Shown here in pieces: positions 33,741 to 45,300 of a DNA stretch of 64,000 nt. Numbering within the stretch: position 1 is the stretch's first letter; every line of letters starts with the position of its first letter. The translations under genes and the position numbers were made by a program. The notes under the pieces are model-generated. The model searched no databases and was not told where the DNA came from. It saw only the letters and a program-made list of their open reading frames with translations. The DNA is from Halocafeteria seosinensis (Eukaryota; Sar; Bigyra; Bicosoecida): contig LVLI01000202.1 of the NCBI GenBank assembly GCA_001687465.1, positions 62,001 to 126,000 of the forward strand, read 5' to 3'.

Positions 33741-34541
33741 ATGACTAAGAACCAGAATCAAAAATACGGACATTCGTCCTCCGGCTCCGGGAACCAGGAG
33801 TCGTCCCAGCACCAGCGTCATGTAGGAGGGATTACAGCATGGCATAATGAAGTGTTGGAGGAATATCGCAATAGCGACGCTCCCAAGATGCTGCACGAAA
33901 TATCGACCCTCTCCAGACAGGTACAGAATGGATATGTCCGTAAGGAAGAGCATACGAAGGAGTTGATCCAAGGTACGTGAATTCAAATTTCACCATTCTT
34001 GAAGGTATACCTAATCGGAGCAAGCAAATATCTGGACGCAGAACTGCAACAACAAGTCCATTCACAACAGGAAGAAGCTGAACACATGGCTGGAATAAAG
34101 GAGCACAGAGAACGATTGCAAAAATTGGAGCAAGATAAGGACGAAGTCCGACAACAGCTGAAGCAATACAAAGAGGAGAAAGAGAACGCCCAGGAGCGCA
34201 CGCAGGAAATAAATCAGCAAATAGATGCCATCTCAGAAGCAACAGAGAAGCTGAAAGCAGACACAGAGGCGAGAATTCCACGTGTAAAGTATGTAGCCTT
34301 ATTCTACAGACGCGTGTGTATCAACAACTTGTATTGGGTTTCAATCTCTTGCAGACATACTTTGAGTTTATATGCAAATATTTCGAACATTCGGTGGGAC
34401 TACGATAACGATGATAAAATTTCTGGATACATAGCTCCTCCGTCTTCGGCTGTAACACCGTTCGAGTTTGACGCTGATACCGACTCGTTTGAATTAGCCG
34501 ACCGACTTTGGGAACTCATTGACGAAGCTTGTGACGATTGA
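33741..34541 (+). CDS. SPC24: SPC24-like kinetochore protein (NDC80 complex)
   Basis: Three exons, 33741-33972, 34042-34288 and 34355-34541 (221 aa). A disordered His/Ser/Gln-rich leader of about 30 residues, a coiled coil from about 45 to 150 (Glu/Gln/Lys-rich heptads), then a small globular C-terminus. The latter starts TLSLYANISNIRWDYDN and ends FELADRLWELIDEA, matching the SPC24 RWD-type head (family pattern LY..IT.I.WD, and F..D.LW.L.D). In the NDC80 complex SPC24 pairs with SPC25 and joins the complex to the inner kinetochore through MIS12 or CENP-T. Length agrees with the family (about 200 aa). The identity rests on this short head motif plus the coiled coil. Confidence 0.82.
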
Positions 34542-35684
34542 TCAGAAATCCAAGTTTACTCGTCGATATATCTGTAACATTGCAATTTTCAATTGAATAA
34601 ATTTGCTGCCACTACAGTACAAATTGTATTACATTGTATATAGTGCATACACCATCATCCGAGACTCTGGTACAGAGACTGATCAGAAGTTCATTGTTAG
34701 CGGTTCCCGGCACTGATTGCCTATGTAAGGCTGGTGTAAAATCGGACACCCGCTACCTTCGTCGAAAACAACGACCGACTATAATGCGTCGGATGCATGT
34801 TGGAGCACTGCGAGAAAGTTTTATATGTGCGGAACAAGAATACAGCGAGGTATCAACATTGCACGGCTCTAAAGTGCTCAACGCTCGAACTCTCAATAAA
34901 TTCGCAATCCTCATGCTCGTCATTGGCGACAATCAGAGCGCAATGGGAGATGCACGGCTCTTGTGGATTCCTTGACGGAGTCCGTCAGACGTTATGTTTG
35001 TTCAGGAGCATTCACGCAGGTTTTCCGAGGCTTTGAATCGCCGGTGTTCTTGAACACCAGGGTGGGGTTTGGGGATGCTGTTTCTTAAGACCTATAACCC
35101 AAGCTGTCAAGGGTTCGGCTTTAAACCACATGCAAGTCTTCCAGCATCCCGAACAATTTTCAACTGATAATTACAATATGCCTGTAGTAGTGCTCGGCGT
35201 ACACAGCTTACAAGTCGTATTGATGCTGTTCAATACTCCATGGGCAAAAACGACCTCGAGACCGTTCGCCACCAGGTTAATCAGATTGTCACAAGAGGTT
35301 TCTTACGCGAACCGTGTCTGACACTTGATGCATCCGATTTTCTCGAGCTAGAACCCTCATGGAATGTGCTAGTTCGAGTAAGGATTCGACAAGTTCCTAG
35401 AGCTATAGACTGGGAGTGTGCTGATGCCCCTGCCTCTAGAGTATAGACGTTAATTCGACTCTATGATTGTTCTATAAGTGTCCTCAAAAAGCCATATTTT
35501 CCCCACGTCAAACGTACTCTCCGTATTTCCATTCTTTCCCGTGGCAAAACTCGTGCTTCTCACGTTGAAGTTTTGGGGTCCCTGGATACCTTCACCATGG
35601 CATGTCCATTACATGTCCAGGTTTGCGTTTGTCATTGCGGGGAAACACGCATGTCGAACCTCTGCCGCTGCTGGTGAATGTGCG
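34542..35684. other. Long intergenic region SPC24 to UFL1
   Basis: 1.1 kb with no supported gene. A 7-bp hairpin with a 2-base loop (GGTGTTC TT GAACACC) lies at 35043-35058. A 68-codon frame at 35240-35446 has ordinary-looking composition, but I found no splice partner and recognise no family. The UFL1 frame stays open upstream to 35478, so the part from 35478 may be 5' UTR or an N-terminal extension. Confidence 0.35.
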
Positions 35685-38600
35685 ATGAACTCTCGTGGTG
35701 GTGGCAAGGAAGAGGAGGATGAGTTGAACCTGTCTTTGGACGATTTACAGGCTGAATTGGAAGCTGTACAAGAGGAAGAGCCCTCTACAGATAAGGGTAA
35801 TGCGTCAATCAAGTCCAACAGACCGAAACTGTCAGCTAGAAATTGCATGGAATTGGTGGGACTGCTCCAGCAGAAGGGGTATGTGCAGATTGTGTACACA
35901 TTGGACGGGGAGGAATTCGTCACTCCCAGTCAACTTCGGAAGGAAGTGGTGGAGGAGATCTCGCTCCGTCGTGGACGTACGGATAACCGCACCGTCCAAA
36001 TGGGTCTTAATGTGGACTTCAACCACGTGGAAAAGGCTATCCAAGGGGTGGTAGAAGCCAGTCGGACGTTGTACGATGAAAACTACCGCCCTTCCAAAGC
36101 AGCGAAAGAATACGGCAAGGGAGATACGAGCACCCAAGACGTTGTCGCATCGATGTTGGGATGTCGCGTGTACTACCTTGAAAGTGGGGACATTGTCTCT
36201 GATGCCTATGTTGACAAAATGTGCCATGACGTTCACGAGCTACTCTGTGAAAGGGGAAAGGTCACGTGTGGCGCCGTAGCAGAGAGATTTCAGCTCCCTT
36301 TGGTATTTGTTAAGGATATGTTATCTACCCGTACTAAAGATCCCAGGACAAATAATATTTATGAAGAACAGGAAGGGCGGTACACCGTGCCGGCGCTTTG
36401 GAGACAGGAGCAGCAAGCATTGTATACACTAGGTTACGTGGAGACGCAAAAGCAACAACTCGTAGCTGCTCTTATTGCCGTTACGCGCCCAGTTGTGGTG
36501 GACAAAGTATTGGATTCTCTGTCCTCTTTCGATATGGACAAAACTTTGTGTCTATCTATGTTAGCGGAAGTCACACAGCAACTTCCCGGCGTCATTCAAG
36601 GGCCAACGTATACACCGCATGCATTTCTTTTGAGCCAGCGTCACAGTGCATTGTCATTTTTTGCATCGAATGGCTACATTTCATTCGACCGTCTGAAAAA
36701 GCTTCGAATTGAAAATGGGCTATCATTATTGGAGGAATCCGTTAGCACGGAACACGGAGCAAGACACTTGGAAGCATCCTCCAAAGGAATGATTGACCAG
36801 AAGAAGCTTGATGAGTTGACTCTCTCTCTACCGTCAAGTACTAAGTTATTCAAACTAGATTCTTGCATTATCTCCAACGCGTTCCTCGAACAGCTTTCCG
36901 CTAGTGTTGAAGATACGGCGAATTCGAGAACCTGGATCAATTTAGTGGAAACAGTACCACCAGAAATTGAAGCAAGAGACGTGTGCGTCCTCGCGGCTGC
37001 ATTTCACAGTCACAACAGCCAAACAACTATGCGAAATATGTCTCCATCGATAAAGTTGCTTGATCAGTATAACCCCGTGTCTTCACAACTGTCCTGCACA
37101 GAGCGTGCTCTTCCTCAAACGTCGTCTTCTAAGCAAAATGACAAGAGGCCTACGAGTAGGAAGCAGAACAAGGGGTCGGGCAAAAGAACTGTCAACCGTC
37201 CCGAGTCTCAGCGTCGTCCCGTACCTGCAGTGCTAGTGTGCGGAGTCTTCATTGTATCCATAGACATTTTGGATAAAATGCTTTCTAAATTCAGCGAGCA
37301 GGCTAGTAAAGACGCTGCTGCAGCTGCAAAAACTGTAGAACTAGAGCGTCAACTTCGGAAGATCGAAGAAGCATCAGAATCATCGAGTGGTGTGGACATG
37401 GATGCCATTAAGTCTGAACTTGAAAGCTTGCAGAACAATGTATCAATTGCGGCCAAACGACACCGGAAGCGCAAACGTCCTAAAGAGCCGCTGATTACCC
37501 CACAGGAAGCCCAGTTAATGTTGCTTGAATGGTTGAACAAGGGCGAAATAGAGAATGCCGAAGATATGAGTATGTCAGAGGTTCCCCCTGAAGTGTTAGA
37601 ATATTTGCAAGACGACGACGATGATTTCGATCGCCAACGGATATTGTCGGCCGATTGGAAAGCGGAGGAAGAATTAGGGAAAACCATATCAGGTTCGAAT
37701 AAGGTGGAGTCTGTCCTAGTGTCGTGTTTACTGGGCGAACTGTGGCCTTTTGTCAAAACCATATTTGGCTCCTGTCGACATGCAGCATTTAAAGGAGATT
37801 CATCTGCTGAATCGCGCCCGCAAAAGCGCTTGACTCCGTCGAATAAACGAGCCTGTTGCGATTGCGCCCAAAACCAGTTGGATATCTCCATTCAAATGGT
37901 TCGGCGGCTATTGAATACACTGCAGAACTGGCCTGCTGCATGCGACACGGGCCCGATTACTTCAACATCCGCAAAAGCGGTCCAGCAAAAGTCCCTCGAG
38001 AAGCTATCCAGTGTCTCTCAGAAACTTTTTCACTCTTACTCCGCGTACTATGCGTACTTGGTGAGCCTTGATGCCACTCTCCTATGGTGCTGCGCGACAA
38101 CCAATACAACCATCGTATTGGAATCCGACGATACGACCCCTGCGGATTCACCAGTCAGCTGCCCGTCTCCTTTCGACGCGGTAATTCAGGGGAGTGTAGT
38201 AGCAGATACTGGAGAGTCCTCCCGGTCGATTAATCTCACTGTTATGAGGGATATACTGGATATGGATTCCAGTGACTTACGCGTGGCGGCGGATACTATT
38301 CCATTCGAAGACAGTCAAACAGAAGTTAAACTGATACCGGACTACTTGCGAGAAAAGTTAAAGCAAAAGTTGCACGTACGCCTAGAGTCCTCGCGCGCGT
38401 ATTACAATGAGCCTACGATCGTACGTATCTCGGATACAGAGAGCACAAGTTCGTCACCAAGACTTTCTCCTGAAGATTGCGGAACTGTCGAATCATTTCT
38501 AGAATACTATGAACTTAAGGATAGAATTCGTAAAGAGCTAGTTAAAGTTCTTCAACAGGGGAGGTCAACGTTTAGCGTCATGAAAGTAGACTCGGAAGAT

Positions 38601-39077
38601 ACGCTACAGCACCGTGCAACAGAGCCACTGGACATCGATGCAAAGCTGCTCAGGGAAAAAATCCAAGAGGTTGCAAAGAAGTGTGACATTCGAATCAGCA
38701 CATCTGCAAAAAAGGAAGAACGGTCATCCATCTTCTTGAGAAGACAACTGTTAGTATCGATGTGCAAAGAGGCAACTGAATGGAATCCCACATTGTCATT
38801 GGTGACATGTTTCTTGTGGCATCGGCAACTGAAAGCAGACATGGTATGCTTACCTTCCGTGGCAATGGGCGATTTCTGGTATATATTTGGTATTGCCAAA
38901 TCGATGGATGGCATCCTGGAAGACACCGATGTTACACGCTATTATGTGTCACTTCTGAGTCGGGCTGCTGAAGAACAACTTAATTTGGCAACTGTAGATA
39001 CCACTGCAAAGGATAGTCTCGAAACCATACGGAATCGGTTAGTGCAGAGTATCCAAGAAGTATTTGCGCAAGCATGA
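35685..39077 (+). CDS. UFL1: UFL1-like E3 UFM1-protein ligase
   Basis: A single intronless frame, 1,130 aa from the ATG at 35685. Upstream in-frame codons reach 35478, but that stretch reads as untranslated or signal-like sequence. The N-terminal 400 residues follow UFL1 closely: RNCMELVGLLQQKGYVQIVY, TLDGEEFVTPSQL, EEISLRRGRTD and FFASNGYISFDRL (family patterns TLDGKEYITP, RGGRVN, F..NGYLEFD.L). It should transfer UFM1 from UFC1 to substrates at the ER membrane and ribosome, without a RING or HECT domain. It is some 340 residues longer than human UFL1 (794 aa). The extra includes a Ser/Lys-rich insert near residues 460-510, a hydrophobic patch VLVCGVFIVSIDIL, and an acidic plus Lys-rich coil. 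UFM1 machinery is absent from most fungi, which helps place the organism. Confidence 0.88.
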   Translation: MNSRGGGKEEEDELNLSLDDLQAELEAVQEEEPSTDKGNASIKSNRPKLSARNCMELVGLLQQKGYVQIVYTLDGEEFVTPSQLRKEVVEEISLRRGRTDNRTVQMGLNVDFNHVEKAIQGVVEASRTLYDENYRPSKAAKEYGKGDTSTQDVVASMLGCRVYYLESGDIVSDAYVDKMCHDVHELLCERGKVTCGAVAERFQLPLVFVKDMLSTRTKDPRTNNIYEEQEGRYTVPALWRQEQQALYTLGYVETQKQQLVAALIAVTRPVVVDKVLDSLSSFDMDKTLCLSMLAEVTQQLPGVIQGPTYTPHAFLLSQRHSALSFFASNGYISFDRLKKLRIENGLSLLEESVSTEHGARHLEASSKGMIDQKKLDELTLSLPSSTKLFKLDSCIISNAFLEQLSASVEDTANSRTWINLVETVPPEIEARDVCVLAAAFHSHNSQTTMRNMSPSIKLLDQYNPVSSQLSCTERALPQTSSSKQNDKRPTSRKQNKGSGKRTVNRPESQRRPVPAVLVCGVFIVSIDILDKMLSKFSEQASKDAAAAAKTVELERQLRKIEEASESSSGVDMDAIKSELESLQNNVSIAAKRHRKRKRPKEPLITPQEAQLMLLEWLNKGEIENAEDMSMSEVPPEVLEYLQDDDDDFDRQRILSADWKAEEELGKTISGSNKVESVLVSCLLGELWPFVKTIFGSCRHAAFKGDSSAESRPQKRLTPSNKRACCDCAQNQLDISIQMVRRLLNTLQNWPAACDTGPITSTSAKAVQQKSLEKLSSVSQKLFHSYSAYYAYLVSLDATLLWCCATTNTTIVLESDDTTPADSPVSCPSPFDAVIQGSVVADTGESSRSINLTVMRDILDMDSSDLRVAADTIPFEDSQTEVKLIPDYLREKLKQKLHVRLESSRAYYNEPTIVRISDTESTSSSPRLSPEDCGTVESFLEYYELKDRIRKELVKVLQQGRSTFSVMKVDSEDTLQHRATEPLDIDAKLLREKIQEVAKKCDIRISTSAKKEERSSIFLRRQLLVSMCKEATEWNPTLSLVTCFLWHRQLKADMVCLPSVAMGDFWYIFGIAKSMDGILEDTDVTRYYVSLLSRAAEEQLNLATVDTTAKDSLETIRNRLVQSIQEVFAQA

Positions 39078-39745
39078 GAAGACTTGTACCACAGAGTGTA
39101 CGTATCTGTTTAGGTTAGCCCAATTTCTAGTAACGCGAGGAGTGAGCATGCAGCCAGCGATTCGGCGCCATCCTGTTTCCGATTAGCCATCATATGTATG
39201 ACAGGGCATTAGAAGAGGCTAGCACAGGCTGTGTAGGCTCCAAAGTGGGTTCTGTTGTTAATGTCATGCGTCACCTGCGGATGCATTTAAGCCCGGTTCT
39301 GAAGTTCAGCGTCTGCAAAGTATCCGCAGAGAGAAGGACGCTTGTTGATAACAATGGCTAGGAGACTCCGTATCATATAAACTGCTCTTCCATGGTTTTG
39401 CTAAAATCTGGATTTTGTCATCGTAGAAGATTCGTCGAATGCAACAAATCATTCAATCGTTTACGGTTCCAATGAATTCTTAGTATCAGCGTCGTGGTCG
39501 CGACACTGATACTACGTCCGACACCTATGATAGAATGGTATCAATTCTGCGGAATTTCAATCGCATTAATCCGTTTCCACTTCGGATATTCTTGTATACA
39601 GAATTCTCCGGATGATTTCAACAACAACAGCTTCCCTCACCCCACTTTAGTTGTTTCGTTGTCATTGGAGTTGATACCAAGAGGAAAAAACAGTTTTCGA
39701 CCACTCGCTGTCGCGATTCGAATTTTTGGTACAATCCATCACATC
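39078..39745 (+). promoter_or_regulatory. Intergenic UFL1 to Asp-box gene
   Basis: 668 bases between two same-strand genes. No supported gene, RNA or repeat. The Asp-box frame is open upstream to 39494, but the signal peptide fixes the likely start at 39746. Confidence 0.3.
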
Positions 39746-41395
39746 ATGAGAACTGTGCAATCCTTGTTATGCGCCGTGTTGATGTTGGCAGTGGCCACTC
39801 ATGTCCAAGGTGCTTCCTGGAAGGTAGTCTCCCGTGACATGGCCAATACGTTGTTCGCCATCGCCTTCACCAATTCCACCACAGGTGCGTCACGCCATAA
39901 ATGTCCACCGAGATACAGGTGGATGGTAATAATTTTTTATTCACTCTTGTTGCTTCAGGCTTTGTTCCTGTCGGAGCGGATGGTGCGGGAGCAGAAGTGC
40001 TGAAGTCCACCGACAGTGGACGCACGTGGAAATCCGAAGCAGGTGTCGTAGGCTTGGATCTCATGGCTGCCGAGGCAGAAGGGAACAGTGTTGTCGCTTC
40101 GGGGATGTTCTCCATTGTGTGGAGTGGTGACAGTGGAAAATCTTTCGAAGAGGCAGGCGTGGATAAGTCCTTGGCAGGCATGCAAGACGTCACTGCAGCT
40201 GATTCCCAATACTTTGGAATCCCTGGGTCAGGTCTAGGTACGGATAGTAAAGCACTTTTCCGGTATCGTAGCTGCTTTGCTCCTTGGGGGAAATGAAGAG
40301 GTTAATTGATTTCGATTGTGCAGAAGACGGCAACGGCATTCTCGTCTCATCCAACGGCGGCAGGAACTTTACCTTCTACCCCGCTGCAGCTTTGAACACG
40401 CGCGCAAGATACGCCGCAATGCCTTCTCGCAGCTGCTGGTACATCAGCGCTGGTGAATGGCCAGAAGCTCAGGGCCGTGACCTAAAGTCTGCAGTTCCAG
40501 TTTCTGAGCAGAAACGTGTCCATGCTCTGGGTTACGATATCAGTCATCCCATGGTTACACTGACTGCTCTTAGCAGACGCATAGCTCTTGTCGAGGACAA
40601 ACGAACGTACGTTGCTGGGCAACCGTTGAAAGGACGGAAAACTTTGGTGGTTCTTTCGCATTCCGCTGAAACTGATGACTCCACCGATGACGAAGGGCAG
40701 TGGATTGCACAAATTGCAAAGACTACCGACGGAGGGAAAACGTTCCAGTCTGTCTTCGAAGAGTATGGCAAATTTTACTTTAACATGATGTATGTATAGT
40801 AGCAAGAGAAATTGAAAGTATGTGTGACAAATTTAGACTTTCCTTATCTCTCTCCTTGCAGTGACTGTTATGATGAAAACCATTGCTGCGCTGTCGGTGA
40901 AAGTGACGCTGGCCCTTTGCCAGGCAACCGTGTCTACTGCACCAATGATGGAGGAAGCAACTGGAAGCGGACCATGTTCTACGAAGGTTAGTCAGTTCAT
41001 AGTCGGTTTGTTCAGACGACGACAATTCGATTTGCTCTGGATGATTCAAATGCAATTAAACGTTTACAGATGCATCTTTGTCCATCATGGGCATCAAGTT
41101 CGTTGGACCTTCGGGACAGAAAACGAAGGAAGCATGGGCTGCTGGTGGGCTGCTAGAACGCAGTGGATTCACCGGTGAGTGATCTTGATCTTGAGCGGTT
41201 TAAGTATGTTCATGGAAACACAACTGATCTTGGTACGCAGGATATTTCTGGCATTCACTTGACGGTGGATATACCTGGACCAATGAGACTTTGAACGGAA
41301 CATATGCAACTGATATTAGCTTCCCTTCGTCCACTTCCGGTTTTGCTTCATTGTTGACACTGGAAAGTGGCCCAGCCGTCGCAGCTTACGACTAA
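39746..41395 (+). CDS. Secreted Asp-box (BNR/Ycf48-like) beta-propeller protein
   Basis: Six exons: 39746-39884, 39959-40237, 40324-40789, 40862-40986, 41070-41174, 41241-41395 (422 aa). It begins with a clear signal peptide (MRTVQSLLCAVLMLAVATHV, cleavage probably after QGA). The mature part carries Asp-box repeats of the SxDxGxTW type: STDSGRTW, SGDSGKSF, SSNGGRNF, TTDGGKTF, TNDGGSNW and SLDGGYTW, spaced as in a six- or seven-bladed propeller. The cysteine-rich loop DCYDENHCCAVGE is probably disulfide-bonded. Asp-box propellers occur in sialidases, sortilins and plastid HCF136/Ycf48. No sialidase catalytic residues are evident, and the signal peptide points to secretion rather than a plastid. 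Function unknown; a secreted or vacuolar binding protein is likely. Confidence 0.75.
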
Positions 41396-41526
41396 ACTGT
41401 GCGTGGATGCAAGGTATACCGATATACTAGCCGCTCGACATCAAGACTTGTTGTATTGATCCAATACACATAGCTTCTCTTGAACTTGACATTAAACGGG
41501 GACTACGACAGTAATCGTAGTCACTA

Positions 41527-42110
41527 CTATTCCACGCCAGCAGAGGCTAACTGCAAAACGAAAACCGCACTTATTATGAACGCAGGGCATACTCTCATCC
41601 TCCCACATGGGGAGCATCCAACTGAATCTGAATTACCCATGTAGGCGGTCGATAGAAGCAGGTATGACGTACCTTTGCATTAAGATCCTCGATTTCCTGT
41701 TTGAGATTATCCACTTCCGCTTTCAGCCGTTCATTTTCAGCTTTGAGAGCGTCTACGTCCTCGCCGATGGCGGCACCCAGGTACTTCTTTATATACTCTA
41801 CGGCATTAGGAGGCCTCTCTGGCTCCTCATAAAGTCCCACAAGTACTGCAATGGAAGGTGAATAAAGCTCTCAAATGACGCCCCGAAGAAGAGCTATTTA
41901 AGGCCAGATAACGTACCTTTCGTTAATGCATCCACCACCCCTGACTTTTCCAAGTATTTTCGGTACTCCTCCTTCTTTGCATCGGGTGTCTGCAGAGCAA
42001 TTAACATTAAACAGTCGTGGTGCCGTACATGTCTCAATGAGACGGAATCAAGGGGAGGGCGTAGGGGGGCAAAAAAGGGCAATGCCGTTAACTCTTACTT
42101 GATACGCCAT
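41527..42110 (-). CDS. MYCBP: MYCBP (AMY-1)-like, flagellar FAP174 type
   Basis: Four exons: 42099-42110, 41917-41989, 41673-41845, 41527-41550 (93 aa). The first exon is only four codons (MAYQ). The protein reads EEYRKYLEKSGVVDALTK, then VLVGLYEEPERPPNAVEYI, KKYLGAA, then a short leucine-zipper-like coiled coil. This is the MYCBP pattern (RRYLEKSGVLDTLTKVLV, LYEEPEKP, FLKHHLGA) almost residue for residue. In animals MYCBP binds MYC and AKAPs; in Chlamydomonas its homologue FAP174 is in the central pair. No MYC is expected here, so a ciliary AKAP-partner role is the likelier one (inference). The last exon is uncertain: reading through or removing 45 bases would end the frame at 41595 instead. 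Confidence 0.9.
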
Positions 42111-42366
42111 TGTTAATAATCTCTCTCACTGTAAATCTCTCCAACGAAACAGGGTAGAAAGGTGTGTGTGGCTACTATGTAAATTATTTCTGGGGTGAAA
42201 ATTGCCCTATACACGCAGCAAACCTTAGAAAGCCACTAGTCTACGTGCATGAATTTCAGAGTATAACTTCAACTTCAACATGCGATTTTCTTGATTTGGT
42301 TAGAAGGAAGAAAGAGCAAAATAATGCATGGTCGTTAAGGCAAGGAAAAGTGTACTGTACCGCAAC

Positions 42367-45300
42367 TCAGTCATGAATAGCTTGACGCTCCGAAGGCATG
42401 CGAATATGTTCCACTGGCACTTGATCCGGAAGCTCACGAAGAATACCCTTGACATCATGAGGAGTTATGCAAATGTACTGTCGAGAAGGATTTTGGGAAG
42501 CCATTTTCAACAACGCTTTAACAGCCTGCAAACGATAATAAAGCCTCTTAAGCACAAGACATTCACGCCTTCTAGTGTTACCAGAACATACGAGTTTCCG
42601 AGTAGCATCGTCCATGAAAACATCGAACTCGTCCATAATTCTAAAAGGACAATCAACGACAGTGTCAAACGAACCGAGGAGAGCCTGCAATCATTTAAGT
42701 AATAAAGTGACATGAAGGGCGTACAAGCCGACTCAAAGCGACAGCGAGACTCACCAGCGTCGTATAACTCTTCTCTCCTCCAGACAGCGTGCCCAGATCG
42801 TACTCCGTACCCTTCCCTTGTTGCTGGGAAAACTGATTTTGGCTTGCCCCAAATGATTGTACCTGAGACATCGACATGTTCGTCTCCTTCTGCCGGTAGC
42901 TAGCATCAGGAATAACCTGTGCAATTCGCGCAGTATGGTGTTAGTCGTTTAGTCCAGGAAGCAACCCAAAGAGCTCTACTTACTGCAACTTGAATTGCCC
43001 CCTTTTCTTCTTCTCCGTGTTCCATGTCGATACGTCCCCAGCTTCCTCGAGTAAGCAGTATATCCTTGAATGACTCCCTGACGGCTGTTTCCTTGGCCCG
43101 ACGCTGCTCATACCACTGCTTTTGCCGTTCATGCCGCCCTTCTTGCATACTGGACACGCATCGCAAGGCGTGACTAACCCAATTACAGTAACATCCTACC
43201 CAACTAAGAACTTACTCATTAAGCATCCTCGTGATTTTTTCTTTTTTGTCTTTCGCGTCTTGCAACTCCTTCTTCGCCTTCTCAAAGTTCCGTTTGATCT
43301 CCTGCATTGAAACGCCGTAGCTCTCTTCAACGCAGATGAGTGGCAAACTCAAGACGTACGGTAGCATTGATTTCACTGTTTTCAAAATCTCTTTCAATTC
43401 TACTTCGCTCCTTTTGCACTCGTTCTAATTCTCGTTTGGCCGTCGGAACATCGAGTCTCTGAACAGATGACCATTTAACCTTGAGGGCAATACGCAGGAG
43501 CAACCTACCTACTAAGATACTTACCTCATCGGGAGGGACGTCAGCATGGGTCTTCTCTCGCGCGTCTTTCTTGAGTTGAGACGCCTTTTTCTTCGCTTCC
43601 GCAAGCTCGTTGTGGGCCTCATCATTCTTCTTTTTGAACCTTGTTCTGTGATGACGCAATAACCATCATATGTATTCCGGTGTGTACTCTGCAGGTTTTG
43701 CGTCTACGTTTGCGTCTACACCTACCGCAATCGTTTTCCTTTCTTCAGTCTCGCTCCAGTATCTTCTAGTCGTCCTTCGATCTCTTGTAGCTGTTTCTGG
43801 AGTCTTTGCAACCGGCCTTGGTCCTGAAGCCACCGACGAGACACAGTGTTATGAACCAACCAAGGAAGTGAGCAACGTTGAACCTTACAGGAGCGTCCTC
43901 AGCGAGTTTTTTCATTCGCGCTACGGAATCGTTCACTTCTTTTTCGTGTTTGTCTACTTCTTCTTTGGCTTCTTCATGCTCCTTCTTGACCAATTCGAGA
44001 CTCTCGCGAGCATTATCCAGTTCCTCCTGTTTATTCTCCAGCTCTTCGGACTCCGAAGTCAGTTCGGATTCTATCGCGCTAATTTTTTCCCTGATAGAAT
44101 TAATCTCATCTCGACGGTTTTCTAAGTCACCTGTAACGTTCTCCATTTCCTTAAGAAGTTGTTTGCGCTTTTCCCGGTACTGCTGTAGCTCTTCTTTTTT
44201 TTCTTCAAGCTTTTCTTTTGCTTCGCGGAGGCTTGCTTTCTCTACTGCCATTTCTTCTTCCAGTTGTTGTTTCTGAACGTTGCACAAAAAAGAGGAACAA
44301 TGAACAACGATAGCCTAAGAAATGTGTCGAATGTCGTCCTCACTTTTTCGTCAGGGCTGACGCTTAAGTACTGGGGGTGTTTCGCCGCATTGGGTTCGAT
44401 ATGTTCACTTCGTCCGTACCTCGTGCTGCATGGGAAAAACTTCCACTTCATAATTGGACTTATGCGAAGCAAATTGGTTTCCTTCCAACATACAATTTAG
44501 TCCCTTCAGCAAAGTAGATTTTCTTCACGTTCTGAGGCATGCCATGGCTTCCACATACGTCTTTCGCCTCATCTAGGTCTTTACAGACAATCTGCAATGC
44601 GCACAGTCCACACGATAAGAAAAAAGAACAGCCTCGGCGCCAAGTGCGGCCATCACCCACATATCTATGAAGGTTATTCACTTCACAGAGAGCAGAGTGC
44701 ACCCATGAGTCGTCAATGTCAAGAAGAGATAGAAAGTGCTTGAACGCTGAGCTTGGAGACTGGGAGCGTAGCACTGATTCATCTAAGCGCGATGGCTTCT
44801 TCAGCACGATATAGTCGGGAGATCGTCGACTTGTCAGCTTGGAACAAAGCTTCTGGAGCTCTCTACCATCATCTTTATTATCAACTGTGCCACAGTTTCA
44901 ACCAATACGTTGACAGTTGGATTGTAATATCTAGGATGCCGAGTTACATACCAAGAAACGTCGACAAGAGCCTTCCGATTCCAGTTTCGGCGGCTAGGTG
45001 GTACTCCTTTGCTTCGGGGCGGAGCTTCAAGTAGATTCCGCAAGGTCCAATCGGTCGTACATGAAATTTGTGCTTGTGTTGCTGCTCATTCCAGACGATG
45101 GAAAACGATTTTCAGAACGCCGAGTCACGCTCCATATCAATCGTAACTTACTTCGATTAGTGCATGCAGTTCACGGTGGTGCGCATCATACATTTTGAGA
45201 GTATTGCGCCGTACGTTGGTCTCTTGAAGTGACCGCAGATGCTCTTCCAATCTGCAAACAATGTGAAACGGTGGCCGCAGTTCATTGGAAGGACAATGGG

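Noticed and set aside
35240-35446. 68-codon frame upstream of UFL1
   Set aside because: No splice partner, no family resemblance and no clear start; not supported as a gene.
39746-41395. Plastid photosystem assembly factor (HCF136/Ycf48)
   Set aside because: Asp-box repeats alone do not show this; the leader is a simple secretory signal and no other plastid gene is seen.
41595-41672. MYCBP ending by read-through at 41595
   Set aside because: The GTACGT donor after the coiled coil and a strong pyrimidine tract plus CAG at 41551 favour a further exon; kept only as the alternative.
43670-44276. Plus-strand frames of 130-150 codons
   Set aside because: They are antisense to the Glu/Lys-rich coiled coil of SMC6, which gives Ser/Phe-rich shadow frames; the minus-strand reading matches a family.
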